Shown: positions 1-8,435, counted from the first letter of the stretch. The stretch is 43,381 nt of DNA from Gammaproteobacteria bacterium (GCA_020051155.1 JAGVJK010000039.1:1-43381); one strand, 5' to 3'. A program made the numbers and translations. Notes: generated by a model not told the origin, from the letters alone.

Positions 1-216
1 ATATTCAGGGGAGGTTTGTAAGTAAAAAGTTTTCTGACCCATCGCAGCTTGCAGAGAATGCAAATGAGGATCCGTCACTGTTGCATGACATAACAATGGC
101 GTCTCTACTTCTAAAATGCCACGTTCAACAAAAAACGCGCGCACCCTTGCAATGAGTTGCGCGCGTTGTTGCAATGCGGAAAGCGTTGCCGTTGGTTGCC
201 AAGACGCTTTAGTCAT
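1..216 (-). CDS. epmA: EF-P beta-lysine ligase EpmA (PoxA/GenX), N-terminal part only
   Basis: The 72 codons visible run off the left edge. The N-terminus (MTKASWQPTATLSALQQRAQ, then a V-R-A-F-F and G-I-L-E-V-E-T-P stretch and later L-Q-T-S-P-E-Y) matches the start of EpmA, a lysyl-tRNA-synthetase-like enzyme that attaches (R)-beta-lysine to a conserved lysine of elongation factor P in the cytosol. The class II synthetase motif 1 region (G-x-L-E-V-E-T-P) is visible. The ATG at 216-214 overlaps the stop of the 110-aa membrane gene by 8 nt, so it appears to be the last visible member of the leftward icm block and may be translationally coupled. The catalytic core lies outside the window. Confidence 0.88.
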   Translation of the reverse strand, partial: MTKASWQPTATLSALQQRAQLIARVRAFFVERGILEVETPLLCHATVTDPHLHSLQAAMGQKTFYLQTSPEY

Positions 217-541
217 TCTGTTTTTTTATCTGCCTGCGTCGTAAGAAACTGATAACGCAAAAAGCGAGTAACAAAGGCAACAACAGAGGAAATAATACCG
301 GGAATAATGCAATAGCGATAATGAACCAAACCAATAACGCTAAGCCAACGACGAAAATGCCGACTCCAGAAAATAAAAACACTAAAAAGAGTCCTATACA
401 AAATGCAATTAAGGTTGCAAACAAAATCGCACCCAACACGCTAGTCACGGCAATAGTTCCCACTAATACGGCTGGAAAGAAATAATAGCCGACCAACACA
501 CCCGCTATCACTAAAATAACAAACGCAATAAATGCACCCAT
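209..541 (-). CDS. Small hydrophobic membrane protein downstream of dotL, unknown function
   Basis: 110 aa, almost wholly hydrophobic, with about four predicted transmembrane segments (roughly residues 4-22, 24-48, 50-76 and 78-99) and a short basic cytosolic-looking tail (RRRQIKKQND). It is preceded by a good ribosome site (TAGGAG, about 5 nt before ATG) that overlaps the dotL stop codon, and it overlaps epmA by 8 nt, so it is almost certainly a real gene of the icmT-S-Q-P-O transcription unit. I do not recognise it as a named Dot/Icm component. It could be an accessory membrane protein of the secretion system or a hitch-hiking gene that belongs with epmA. Confidence 0.75.
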   Translation of the reverse strand: MGAFIAFVILVIAGVLVGYYFFPAVLVGTIAVTSVLGAILFATLIAFCIGLFLVFLFSGVGIFVVGLALLVWFIIAIALFPVLFPLLLPLLLAFCVISFLRRRQIKKQND

Positions 542-550
542 TTTTAACTC

Positions 551-2947
551 CTATAAATCATCAAATTCACCTAGTCCACCCAAGTTATCCACATCACTCG
601 CACCACCTACTGCTTTATCTTTCACACGAAACGCTAATGCTGACACTATCGTTGCTAACTCCGCAGCTGTCACTCTCGTCCCTGAAACATCGGGCGGATA
701 ATGAGTTGCGATTTGCATATCATTAATTAACTCTTGTGCGATATTCGCTGCGTGTTTACGTGATTTTCCTGTCATACGTTCAGAAAATTCAATACGACTT
801 CTCACCGCTGCTTTGTCAATAATAGCTTCCGCAAAGCTATCAAAGTCATCACCCATGAGCATTGGCACGGTGGGATCGCTCAGGCGTAAGGGAACAAAAA
901 TATTTAACTGGCCAAAAGGTATTTCTTCCTCCATAAAGTCTTCTTCAAACTCAGGGATCTCTTGGCTCTTGTGATGAGAAACTAATACCGCGACACCTCG
1001 GTCGATGGGTGCAGCCTCTGGGTTTTCATGCAAAGCAGTCACGATACTGCCAAGTTCTTCTGTAATCGGCGCAGCAAGTAACAATGCTTCACTATTTTCC
1101 ACTAATTCATTAAAACGCGCCGCTCCTTTCTCAAAAGCTACCAATTGCGCTGTCGGCGGTGCATCGACTCTAAGGAAGTGATTCAGACGCATATTCTTTG
1201 CCAATGTTGGATTTGCATAAAACATTCGCGCCCGGATAATTTTCGAACGGAAGAAGATGTGAGCTTCGCCCATGCCCTGCTCTTTTAAATCCATTAATTC
1301 AATTCGCTGTCTTTTTTCTGAAGAAGCACTTCGTGTGTCTAAATAATTGTTTAACACACTCTGCGGATTCGTTTGAAAGGCATCGACCTTCGTCACATAA
1401 GATTCACCTGCAGTTTTTGAGAAAAATTCCCAGGTTTCGGTGGGATCTTCCAGCTTCATACAAATTTTAATATTGGTGTTTGCGCCAATAGACGCCGCTT
1501 CTTCTTTCGATGATTTTTGAAAGGCTGGTAAATCTTGCCCAGCGAAAATCGCCGCAAACCCCAGCGAGCGCGCTTGCGCAGGTACTACTGCGAATCCTTC
1601 CACCGCGTAATAACCATATTCATCTAAAATACACATAAAAGGAGTTTTTGCATTGGTAGGCTTACGTTTAATTAATTCACGATAAGTACCTTCTACTTCA
1701 CTACCTAAACCTGCAGACATCATCGCTTTTAACGTCGAAATAATTACTTTACCTAAGTTCGATAATTCCGCTGGAGATTTTTCTAAGGCGGGTAACAATA
1801 CGCATAAAATGCGTCTATTCAATACCACGTCGCGCATATCCACCTCCGCGAGAGGTACTCGCAGAATGTGACCATAGGTATCCGCCAAAGAGGTAAATAC
1901 CCGCGTTAACTGCATAGTAATGAAACCATGTTGTTCCAACACCTGTGAAACTTGTTTACCTTTCTTCGCTTTATCATAACCTGGCAAGTTATCTAAATAA
2001 CTGGTGATAGGTTCTAATACGACTGGTGGTGAATCCGCTAAACTTACCGCTTCTTGTCCATCACGCGGAAACATTTTATCAATGACGATGGACTCTAAGC
2101 GCTCTAAAATAAAATATTTACGAATAACGTTAGCATCTAATAAAATATGCCCTTCATCTCGCATATACGCTAACACTTTCATCAACGCTTCTACGAAGGA
2201 AATCGCACGACCTTTCCACATATCACCATCCGGCGTTGCGGCTGCGGTATCCATTAAATTCACAACCAACTGCGCTAACATGCTGGAAGAACCATTCGCA
2301 AAAGGGTTCAACGTATTAGACAGACGGCGCTCTTGTGGACCAAACACGTCTTTTGCACCTGTCATAAAGTTAATCAGTAAGATGTCATCTTCGCGCCCCA
2401 TGGCGCGTGCCATAGAAAACAATTTAGCAAACAGCGTATTGTCACCTTTACCATCTACATAAATAAAACCGCTCGCTTGTAACAACGCATTGTAAGCGAG
2501 AGAAATCATTGCTTCTGTTTTACCGCTACCGGTAGAGCCAAAGATGAGAACGTGGGTTCGCATGTCTTCATTGGAAAACCAAAGTTCTTCATTGGTTGCA
2601 CGATCATTACCAAAGTAACAAATACCACCTGCTTTTTTCGGCTTATTCGTGCCAGGCGCTAAATCATTATAATCCAGTTGATGAGAGGTTTGGGGTAACC
2701 GAAACGGTAAGGTGGTTTTTCGAGTATACACAAATATAAATAAACAAATGCCGGTAATTAAAAGTAGATCGGCAAACATCGGTAATAAAACACAAGCAAC
2801 ACCCAAACAAATAAACACCATCATGGCGTTGAAAGAATTAGAAAGAAAATCGCTGATACGTTGCCCGATGGTGCGCGTATCGCGCAGCAACATTCGCGAG
2901 TCTTGCTCGTGGCGTGCCTCTAGTCCTCGTTCACGATATCTTGCCAT
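551..2947 (-). CDS. dotL: Type IV coupling protein ATPase DotL/IcmO
   Basis: 798 aa, close to the L. pneumophila length (783). DotL is the inner-membrane VirD4/TraG-type ATPase that receives effectors, with DotM, DotN and IcmS-IcmW, and feeds them to the Dot/Icm channel. Two membrane segments lie near residues 41-58 and 59-75. Walker A GSTGSGKT is at about 137-144, and the Walker B region (FMCILDEYGYY) is near 435. A long C-terminal tail after about 580 corresponds to the region that binds DotN and IcmSW in the family. The ATG lies 2 nt after the icmP stop, so it is tightly coupled to dotM. No truncation is seen. Confidence 0.97.
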   Translation of the reverse strand: MARYRERGLEARHEQDSRMLLRDTRTIGQRISDFLSNSFNAMMVFICLGVACVLLPMFADLLLITGICLFIFVYTRKTTLPFRLPQTSHQLDYNDLAPGTNKPKKAGGICYFGNDRATNEELWFSNEDMRTHVLIFGSTGSGKTEAMISLAYNALLQASGFIYVDGKGDNTLFAKLFSMARAMGREDDILLINFMTGAKDVFGPQERRLSNTLNPFANGSSSMLAQLVVNLMDTAAATPDGDMWKGRAISFVEALMKVLAYMRDEGHILLDANVIRKYFILERLESIVIDKMFPRDGQEAVSLADSPPVVLEPITSYLDNLPGYDKAKKGKQVSQVLEQHGFITMQLTRVFTSLADTYGHILRVPLAEVDMRDVVLNRRILCVLLPALEKSPAELSNLGKVIISTLKAMMSAGLGSEVEGTYRELIKRKPTNAKTPFMCILDEYGYYAVEGFAVVPAQARSLGFAAIFAGQDLPAFQKSSKEEAASIGANTNIKICMKLEDPTETWEFFSKTAGESYVTKVDAFQTNPQSVLNNYLDTRSASSEKRQRIELMDLKEQGMGEAHIFFRSKIIRARMFYANPTLAKNMRLNHFLRVDAPPTAQLVAFEKGAARFNELVENSEALLLAAPITEELGSIVTALHENPEAAPIDRGVAVLVSHHKSQEIPEFEEDFMEEEIPFGQLNIFVPLRLSDPTVPMLMGDDFDSFAEAIIDKAAVRSRIEFSERMTGKSRKHAANIAQELINDMQIATHYPPDVSGTRVTAAELATIVSALAFRVKDKAVGGASDVDNLGGLGEFDDL

Positions 2948-2949
2948 AA

Positions 2950-4074
2950 TTAGGTTTTCTCATCTGGTATATAAATCATTTCATCGATGGCATGACTTAA
3001 GGCCAAACTGGCTTGTCGCACCATAGGCACCATTAATTTACGACCAATGGCGCGCTCTGCTAACCAATGAGCGTAAGCGCCCGCCACTTCCGTTACTACG
3101 GTTTCACGACCGACAGTATTGAGCATGTACCACAAGGTACGATCCAACGGTTTTAACCATAAAAACTCTGCACTTGCTAACACACCATCGGTGCGCGCCA
3201 ATTGCAGCATGGATGCCATCACTGTTAATACATAAGCATGGCTGTCCATCACTTTTTGTACCAAACTTAATTGCGTTAAGCTTGGTAATAATTCATCGAT
3301 CCCAGAAAAATCTAAATGTCCTGACTCCGCACTATGCGCAATTTTACGAATTAACTGATCGGCTAACTCACTTTGCGCATCCGCCTTCGCAGCGAAAATC
3401 GCAAACAATGCTCGCGCATGGGGCGGCAAATCTTCAACTCTGGTCCAAGGACGACCCACTTGACGCACAAAAATCCGCGCCGCTTTTTCTTGAATTAAAC
3501 TAGCAACATCTTTGACATCTTTTGACAGCCCAGTTTTGGTAGTAGCTCGTCGTTCAAATTTCAACAATTTATATTTCTTTGCAAATTGCATGGGCGTCAT
3601 GGCCATCGCCCATGGTCCACTATCTAAATCTTCATTGATCAAATCTAATTTTGCTACTGGACCCACTTGCGGCCAATTTTTCTTTTCTTGCGCGAGTAAG
3701 CGTTGCATATTGAATGTATTGCGGTAATGACTTACGACGTTGCGTTGATAAGCTAAAAAAGCAAAAATCCCCATGAGTAATGCGACGGGGATCATCAAGT
3801 AGCGCCCCACTGCATTCGCGACGTAGCCAACTTGCAATAGATTCACCGCGCCAGGATTAGTGTTTTTAATTTGTTGTGCGAGCGTGCTTAAGCTCTCCGT
3901 AAATAAACTGATAATGGCGATTTCTGCCAACTTAATTTTGAAGAAAGCGAAAATTAACACCGCGCGTACTTGCGGAATATACCAAACCAGCAAACCGATG
4001 CCGAAAATTGAAAGAACAATCCAGAGTAATCCGTAGGGACTCTCTGATTGACCTTGGCCTTGCTGTCCTGCCAT
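2950..4074 (-). CDS. dotM: Coupling-complex membrane protein DotM/IcmP
   Basis: 374 aa, the usual size for DotM (about 376). The protein has N-terminal transmembrane segments near residues 15-33 and 88-110, then a cytosolic domain that in the family binds acidic Glu-rich effector signals and partners DotL. The start MAGQQGQGQ is preceded by AAGGG at good spacing. It sits between icmQ and dotL in the same leftward operon, as in other Legionellales. The basic cytosolic domain with many Arg/Lys from about residue 125 to 215 is visible and fits the acidic-signal receptor role known for the family. Confidence 0.95.
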   Translation of the reverse strand: MAGQQGQGQSESPYGLLWIVLSIFGIGLLVWYIPQVRAVLIFAFFKIKLAEIAIISLFTESLSTLAQQIKNTNPGAVNLLQVGYVANAVGRYLMIPVALLMGIFAFLAYQRNVVSHYRNTFNMQRLLAQEKKNWPQVGPVAKLDLINEDLDSGPWAMAMTPMQFAKKYKLLKFERRATTKTGLSKDVKDVASLIQEKAARIFVRQVGRPWTRVEDLPPHARALFAIFAAKADAQSELADQLIRKIAHSAESGHLDFSGIDELLPSLTQLSLVQKVMDSHAYVLTVMASMLQLARTDGVLASAEFLWLKPLDRTLWYMLNTVGRETVVTEVAGAYAHWLAERAIGRKLMVPMVRQASLALSHAIDEMIYIPDEKT

Positions 4075-4116
4075 GTTTACCCTTATCTAATAAAATAGAC
4101 ACCGCGTCTATTTGGA

Positions 4117-4962
4117 TTATAACTGCTTTGGTGGACGTATTCGTCCCTCCACAATAGGATATTCAACCCCGCGATGAGTTAAACTCATCAATTGCTCCGC
4201 TCGAATATCATTAACCGTTAATAAGGGAGCATTCAATGTTTGATCGATCTTATTAGGGTAGTCTACAGAAATATCCTGCTGTTGATCAATCCGTAGGGTC
4301 ACATAGCCGTAGCATTCATTTTTTAAACTTTTTTTAACCACGTCCTCATCAGCATAGATGGCTAATCCTAATTTTTCTGCGTACTTGATGGAATCCAATA
4401 GGGGTTTTGCCCATGCTACCGAAGCGCCTGGCGCACCCAGTTTCGCCATCTCTCGATGAAAAAGACGCACAAAAACTTGTTTCTGATGAGAGGGTAATGC
4501 CGCTGATTTTGAGGATCCTGCTTGCAAGGTACCATTCACATCTTGTGGTGTTAATAATAGTTTTTCATAAAATACATTATAAGCTCGCTCCAAATCCTGC
4601 AAAATCATGGCAAAAGAACGCGCCTTGCCTTCATAGGCTTGCTCACAGGCTGCAATGGTAGACTTTAGTACTTCCAATAATTCAATATTGCGTTGCTCCG
4701 GAGGAATCGGCGTTTGAGTCCATTTTGCTTGCAATTGTAAAAGAGAGCGCTCTAATTGCAGTAAATTATCCATCAATGTTTGCAACAGATCGGTGTTACT
4801 ATTTTTTTTACGAAAGCTTTCGGGGTCATCCGTGGTTTGTTGTTTGATTTTAAGAATATTACTTAATACGGCTGAATAGTGGGCAATCATACGATATAAA
4901 ATATCGATGGCTTCACTGGTTGTGATCACGGTATATTCTTTTAATTCCGTTAAAAAATCCAT
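4117..4962 (-). CDS. icmQ: IcmQ with a large N-terminal extra domain (possible IcmR-type fusion)
   Basis: 281 aa, while L. pneumophila IcmQ is 191 aa. Residues 91-281 line up by eye with the whole of IcmQ: a helical N-domain (about 93-136, ending F-Y-E-K-L-L), then the C-domain with QVFVRLF at 162-168, AIYADEDV at 201-208 and a Y-V-T-L-R-I-D strand near 220. In the family the helical domain inserts in membranes and is held soluble by IcmR or an FIR protein, and the C-domain binds NAD. Residues 1-90 are extra: two predicted amphipathic helices (about 3-42 and 52-82) joined by a polar loop. No icmR or FIR gene lies between icmQ and icmS (16 nt) or icmQ and icmP (42 nt). The extra hairpin may therefore be a built-in partner. 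IcmQ identity is secure, the fusion reading is inference. Confidence 0.9.
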   Translation of the reverse strand: MDFLTELKEYTVITTSEAIDILYRMIAHYSAVLSNILKIKQQTTDDPESFRKKNSNTDLLQTLMDNLLQLERSLLQLQAKWTQTPIPPEQRNIELLEVLKSTIAACEQAYEGKARSFAMILQDLERAYNVFYEKLLLTPQDVNGTLQAGSSKSAALPSHQKQVFVRLFHREMAKLGAPGASVAWAKPLLDSIKYAEKLGLAIYADEDVVKKSLKNECYGYVTLRIDQQQDISVDYPNKIDQTLNAPLLTVNDIRAEQLMSLTHRGVEYPIVEGRIRPPKQL

Positions 4963-4978
4963 TTTCTACTCAAAAACC

Positions 4979-5320
4979 TCAATCATACATTAACTCATCT
5001 AGAGGCGTATCTAATATGGATGGCGAATGCTTGATCAATTCGCTTAATACATCCGCAATACACAAGAGTCGCAAAATATCAGGAGTTACATCATCAAAGG
5101 TTACTTTCACACCAATTAATGATTTTTCCGCTTCATCAAAGGTCGCACCTAAACCATAACCTAGGCATAACGAACATAATTGATCGGCTCGACGGGTTAA
5201 GGCTGGTAGCAATCCAACTTCAGAAAATACTTCTTCATAGGTAATGCGCTTACTATTGAGCGAAAAGTTCGCACCCATTGCCTTCGCCAAGGCACATAAT
5301 TGTTGCTGAATTTGTTTCAC
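4979..5320 (-). CDS. icmS: Type IVB secretion chaperone IcmS
   Basis: 113 aa, family length 114. IcmS is a small acidic cytosolic chaperone that pairs with IcmW and binds effectors and the DotL tail. The hallmark central stretch RADQLCSLCLGYGLGAT and the C-terminus TPLDELMYD are nearly identical to L. pneumophila IcmS. It lies between icmT and icmQ, only 16 nt before icmQ. The 137-nt gap to icmT is wide for this operon and holds a hairpin repeat, so a separate promoter is possible though not demonstrated. Confidence 0.97.
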   Translation of the reverse strand: MKQIQQQLCALAKAMGANFSLNSKRITYEEVFSEVGLLPALTRRADQLCSLCLGYGLGATFDEAEKSLIGVKVTFDDVTPDILRLLCIADVLSELIKHSPSILDTPLDELMYD

Positions 5321-5343
5321 AATCGCCGCCTGTTATTGTCGAT

Positions 5344-5371
5344 GCCATCCTGAGCATAGCCAAAGAATGAC
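5344..5371. repeat. REP-like imperfect palindrome between icmT and icmS
   Basis: GCCATCCTGAGC and CAAAGAATGAC form imperfect arms of a small hairpin. This resembles the widespread intergenic TGTCATCCTGAGC...GAAGAATGACA palindromes. A related TTGTCATCCTGAGC string occurs at 8408-8421. It is a degenerate single copy in this place. Confidence 0.5.
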
Positions 5372-5457
5372 GATAAGAAGTTTTGCCTACTAAATTTAAT
5401 CTGCAGGTATTGTAGCATTGTTTGTTGACGGTGAAACTACGCGTTGTAACTTTTCCA

Positions 5458-5730
5458 TCAATAGCGATATTTTTTTCGCCACCAGGGCTTAGATGGTTTA
5501 ATTTTTCCTGCAAGCACGGTGCGCACGCTACGAAAAAACACGGTGGCAGATAAACCATAATGTTCAATAATTGCAAAAAAAATCGTCACAATCAATGCAA
5601 GAATAAAGCTCCAGAGTTTAATATGCATCAAAAATAACAATAAAGGAAAGGCTGAGCGCGCATCGATCATAAATAATCGTGGCATTCGCCCAGAATCTCG
5701 CCAATGAGAGACCACTCTTAATCGTGCCAT
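5458..5730 (-). CDS. icmT: Dot/Icm inner-membrane protein IcmT
   Basis: 90 aa (family 86). The N-terminal HWRDSGRMPRLFMIDAR-type motif followed by two hydrophobic segments (about 28-45 and 46-66) and a basic tail (KPWWRKKYRY) is characteristic of IcmT, a small inner-membrane component required for Dot/Icm function and, in L. pneumophila, for egress from host cells. It is the first gene of the leftward icmT-S-Q-P-O unit. The 141-bp space to the divergent dotD must hold the promoters for both directions. Confidence 0.95.
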   Translation of the reverse strand: MARLRVVSHWRDSGRMPRLFMIDARSAFPLLLFLMHIKLWSFILALIVTIFFAIIEHYGLSATVFFRSVRTVLAGKIKPSKPWWRKKYRY

Positions 5731-5814
5731 GTGCGTTACTCTACGGTTAAATCATTACTGAACATTCTAGTATACTCACGTGCAAAAGTCGCATCTTCAT
5801 TGGCGAGCGGTATA

Positions 5815-5843
5815 TTGACTTTATAACTGCATCTTGTTTCAAT
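5815..5843 (+). promoter_or_regulatory. Candidate sigma-70 promoter for dotDCB
   Basis: TTGACT (5815-5820, 5 of 6 to consensus) and TTCAAT (5838-5843, 4 of 6) are separated by 17 bp, about 30-40 bp upstream of the dotD start. It is chosen by eye only. Confidence 0.35.
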
Positions 5844-5871
5844 GAAGTAGGAAGTCATCAACAATTACAAC

Positions 5872-6366
5872 ATGGGCGTTATGAAAAAAATCATCGGTCT
5901 CATTTTATTAACTTTACTGGTAAGTGCTTGCACACCGGGCCCTGAGCCGCAACCTAGAAGTGCCAATTACGCGCCAGAAACTGATCCTGCACAAGTAAAA
6001 TTATCAGAGTCCGCTGCATCCATCAGTCGTTCGTTAATTTCATTAGCAGAAATTCAGCAAGCAACAACGCCTGTCTCCAAAAAATTGTTAGAAGTAAAAC
6101 CTAGCTTTCCTGGTATGAGCAATTTAGTTTCTATTAATTGGGCAGGTCCTATTGAACCTTTAATCGAACAAATTGCAAAAAGTTCTGGCTACACTGTGAA
6201 AGTATTTGGTAAAGCACCCGCCATCCCTGTCATGGTTTCACTCAATGAGCACAATCAATTATTAAGCGATGTACTCACCAATGCAGGATATCAGGCCGGT
6301 GATAAAGCCGACATTATTGTGCTGCCCAAGAATCGCATCATAGAATTACGTTATGCGACCACATAA
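5872..6366 (+). CDS. dotD: Outer-membrane core-complex lipoprotein DotD
   Basis: 164 aa (family about 163). A lipoprotein signal peptide ends in LLVSAC, with the lipidated cysteine at residue 20. The C-terminal part (about 85-164, from LVSINWAGPIEPLIEQI to ELRYATT) corresponds to the secretin-N0-like fold known for DotD, which helps DotC to localise DotH in the outer membrane. The start could be residue 4 (MKKIIGL, position 5881), which looks more like a normal signal peptide start. It overlaps dotC by 14 nt, so dotD, dotC and dotB form one operon. Confidence 0.95.
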   Translation: MGVMKKIIGLILLTLLVSACTPGPEPQPRSANYAPETDPAQVKLSESAASISRSLISLAEIQQATTPVSKKLLEVKPSFPGMSNLVSINWAGPIEPLIEQIAKSSGYTVKVFGKAPAIPVMVSLNEHNQLLSDVLTNAGYQAGDKADIIVLPKNRIIELRYATT

Positions 6367-7228
6367 ATTACACACATGGCTAAGTCTGGGTCTCGCCTTA
6401 AGTGCTGCGGTTTTCTTTTTATCAAGCTGCAGTAAACCACAACCCGCAACCATTATTTATCCTATCAATGTCGACACCACTGATGAAAATGAGTTAAGAG
6501 AATTACGTCAGTACCGCATTAGCAAAAGCGAAGCTGCCAAACATGTAGGACCCATCCGCACAGAAGCAATTAAGCAAGCTGGATTAATGGTGGGTGCGCA
6601 AGGCGCTTTAGCTAAACGTGGGATGGAGATTGATGCCGTTCTTACACGAGACACAGCAGACTTAGATAAAGTTTATCGCTTTCAAGCCTTAATGCTTGCA
6701 GATAATGTGCTGCCACCGGTGTTAGCAGAAGGAGATAATCCTCTAAACTTGCATGACCCCGACACCATTCGTTTGGCCGATAAAACCTATAAGATTGTAC
6801 AACAAGCTCGTTTTGTTACTGCCCCTCCCACCTGGCGAGAATATTTATGGCTCTCTTATCAAAAACCCGAGATTCCCGACAAATCGATTCTACCGAGAAA
6901 TTATGAAGAGCTAGCGATTTGGCGCCGCTACGTCAGCATCGGTTGGAAGCAAGGCATGGATCAAGCAAACGCCATTTTTTCTGCTAATTTAGGTCGTTTA
7001 ACTCGCGATTATGAAGGCATGGCTCTCTATCGAAAATTATTAGATGAGCATATGATCAGCTCACCCTTCGTCGCAAAAACAAATTTAGGTGTCACCGGCG
7101 ATGGGAATAAATTATCCATCAATGACAAAGTCATCCGCTTAACGGCTAAACCACAATTAAATACTGATAGCGAATCTTGGACGCCGGTCTTAGCTCAACC
7201 CTTTGCGAGTGATAATCATGACGGATGA
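6353..7228 (+). CDS. dotC: Outer-membrane core-complex lipoprotein DotC
   Basis: 291 aa (family about 303). A signal peptide with lipobox LSSC puts the lipidated cysteine at residue 26. The middle part (V-G-P-I-R-x-E-A near 66, the R-F-V-T-A-P-P-T-W-R-E-Y-L-W region, and W-K-Q-G-M-D-Q-A-N) is typical of DotC, which with DotD targets DotH to the outer membrane and forms the core ring of the machine. The ATG lies inside the end of dotD and no clear ribosome site is seen, which suggests coupled translation. It overlaps dotB by 11 nt. Confidence 0.95.
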   Translation: MRPHKLHTWLSLGLALSAAVFFLSSCSKPQPATIIYPINVDTTDENELRELRQYRISKSEAAKHVGPIRTEAIKQAGLMVGAQGALAKRGMEIDAVLTRDTADLDKVYRFQALMLADNVLPPVLAEGDNPLNLHDPDTIRLADKTYKIVQQARFVTAPPTWREYLWLSYQKPEIPDKSILPRNYEELAIWRRYVSIGWKQGMDQANAIFSANLGRLTRDYEGMALYRKLLDEHMISSPFVAKTNLGVTGDGNKLSINDKVIRLTAKPQLNTDSESWTPVLAQPFASDNHDG

Positions 7229-8360
7229 CAGTTACCTGATTCCTGAGGAACCTTTACGCTTTACCCAATCTGAGATGGAACGTGTAGTTGTTTATTGTTA
7301 TAAACGCGGCGCCTCTGATATTACCTTGCAATCCGGTGAACCGGTGTATGCGGAAGTCTATGGCCGCTTATTACGTATTACGAAACGCGCCTTATCCAAT
7401 ACCGAAGTGGGTGAGGCTCTTAATAGTCTGTATGGCCCCAACGGTACAACGCAGTTATTAAGCGGAAAAGATGTCGATACCCATTATGAAGTACGCCCCT
7501 CTCGGAGTGAACGTTATCGGTTTCGTGTGAATGCGACGGCATGCTTGGTGGAAGCCCATGATGGTATTCAAATTACTCTGCGTAGTATTCCTAGTACGCC
7601 TCCTACCTTAGAGAGTTTGCAATTAGAACCCGAATTGATCCAAGCCATTGCACCACAAGAAGGCGTGGTGTATGTCACCGGTGCCACGGGCTCCGGGAAA
7701 AGTACACTGTTGGCGTCAATCATTCGCCATTTAGCGGAGCAACCCGATAGCAATCGTAAAATTTTGACCTATGAAGCACCTATTGAATTTGTATTTGATG
7801 AAGTTAAAAAAACCTCTTCTATTGTGAGTCAATCTGAAATTCCACGACATCTACCGAGCTTTGCCCTTGGTGTGCGTAATGCTCTACGGCGTAAACCGCG
7901 ATTAATTCTCGTTGGTGAAGCTCGTGATCCAGAAACCATTGCGGCAGTGATGGAGGCGGCAATGACTGGGCATCCGGTTTATACCACGTTGCACAGTAAT
8001 GGTGTGTCAGAAGTGATGCGGCGCTTAGTAAATAGTTTTCCTGCTGAGGAGCGTCATGGACGCGCCATTGATATCATTGAAACCATTCGTCTCATCATTT
8101 GGCAAAAATTGGTGCCGACAGTCGATGGCAAACGTACCACCTTGCGCGAATTTTTAGTGTTTGATGAAAAAATTCGTGATGAAATGCTGACAGTGGATCC
8201 TGAGAAAATCACCGCTGTCACGCGCCGATTGTTAAAGGAACGCGGACAATTAATGATTGTTGATGCGCAGAAGAAATATGATGCTGGAATTATTTCCGAA
8301 CGAGAGTATCGTATTGTCGCTGCGGGATCCGCCAGTCAAGATCGGGATGCAGGTATTTAA
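7218..8360 (+). CDS. dotB: Secretion ATPase DotB
   Basis: 380 aa from the ATG (MTDDSYLIPEEPLRF), family about 377. An upstream in-frame TTG at 7203 is less likely. DotB is the hexameric VirB11/PilT-type cytosolic ATPase that docks on DotO and energises Dot/Icm. Walker A GATGSGKST is at about 154-162, with the Asp/His boxes following, and the conserved G-E-A-R-D-P-E-T is near 232. T-T-L-H-S-N is also present. It ends the dotDCB operon and converges on dotA. Confidence 0.97.
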   Translation: MTDDSYLIPEEPLRFTQSEMERVVVYCYKRGASDITLQSGEPVYAEVYGRLLRITKRALSNTEVGEALNSLYGPNGTTQLLSGKDVDTHYEVRPSRSERYRFRVNATACLVEAHDGIQITLRSIPSTPPTLESLQLEPELIQAIAPQEGVVYVTGATGSGKSTLLASIIRHLAEQPDSNRKILTYEAPIEFVFDEVKKTSSIVSQSEIPRHLPSFALGVRNALRRKPRLILVGEARDPETIAAVMEAAMTGHPVYTTLHSNGVSEVMRRLVNSFPAEERHGRAIDIIETIRLIIWQKLVPTVDGKRTTLREFLVFDEKIRDEMLTVDPEKITAVTRRLLKERGQLMIVDAQKKYDAGIISEREYRIVAAGSASQDRDAGI

Positions 8361-8372
8361 ATCGCTTGTTTT

Positions 8373-8435
8373 CCTGAGCCCTCATCTTGTCGCTCTGAGC
8401 TCTCTTCTTGTCATCCTGAGCCCCTTTCTTGTCAT
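8373..8435. repeat. 21-bp tandem repeat, three imperfect units
   Basis: Units begin at 8373, 8394 and 8415 with the core CCTGAGC...CTTGTC, period exactly 21 bp. It lies in the 114-bp gap between convergent dotB and dotA. The third unit contains TTGTCATCCTGAGC, the core of a common intergenic palindrome family, so it may be a decayed REP array. No clear terminator hairpin with T-run is seen in this gap. Confidence 0.6.

Noticed and set aside
4117..4962. IcmQ extension as an artefact of a too-early start codon
   Set aside because: The extra 90 residues form a plausible helical, non-random protein in the same frame, and starting near residue 91 would leave a gap of about 290 nt before icmQ in a tight operon. 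No ATG with a good ribosome site is seen close to residue 91.
5253..5576. Leftward 107-aa ORF across icmS-icmT
   Set aside because: It overlaps both icmT and icmS in another frame, and both of those are certain.
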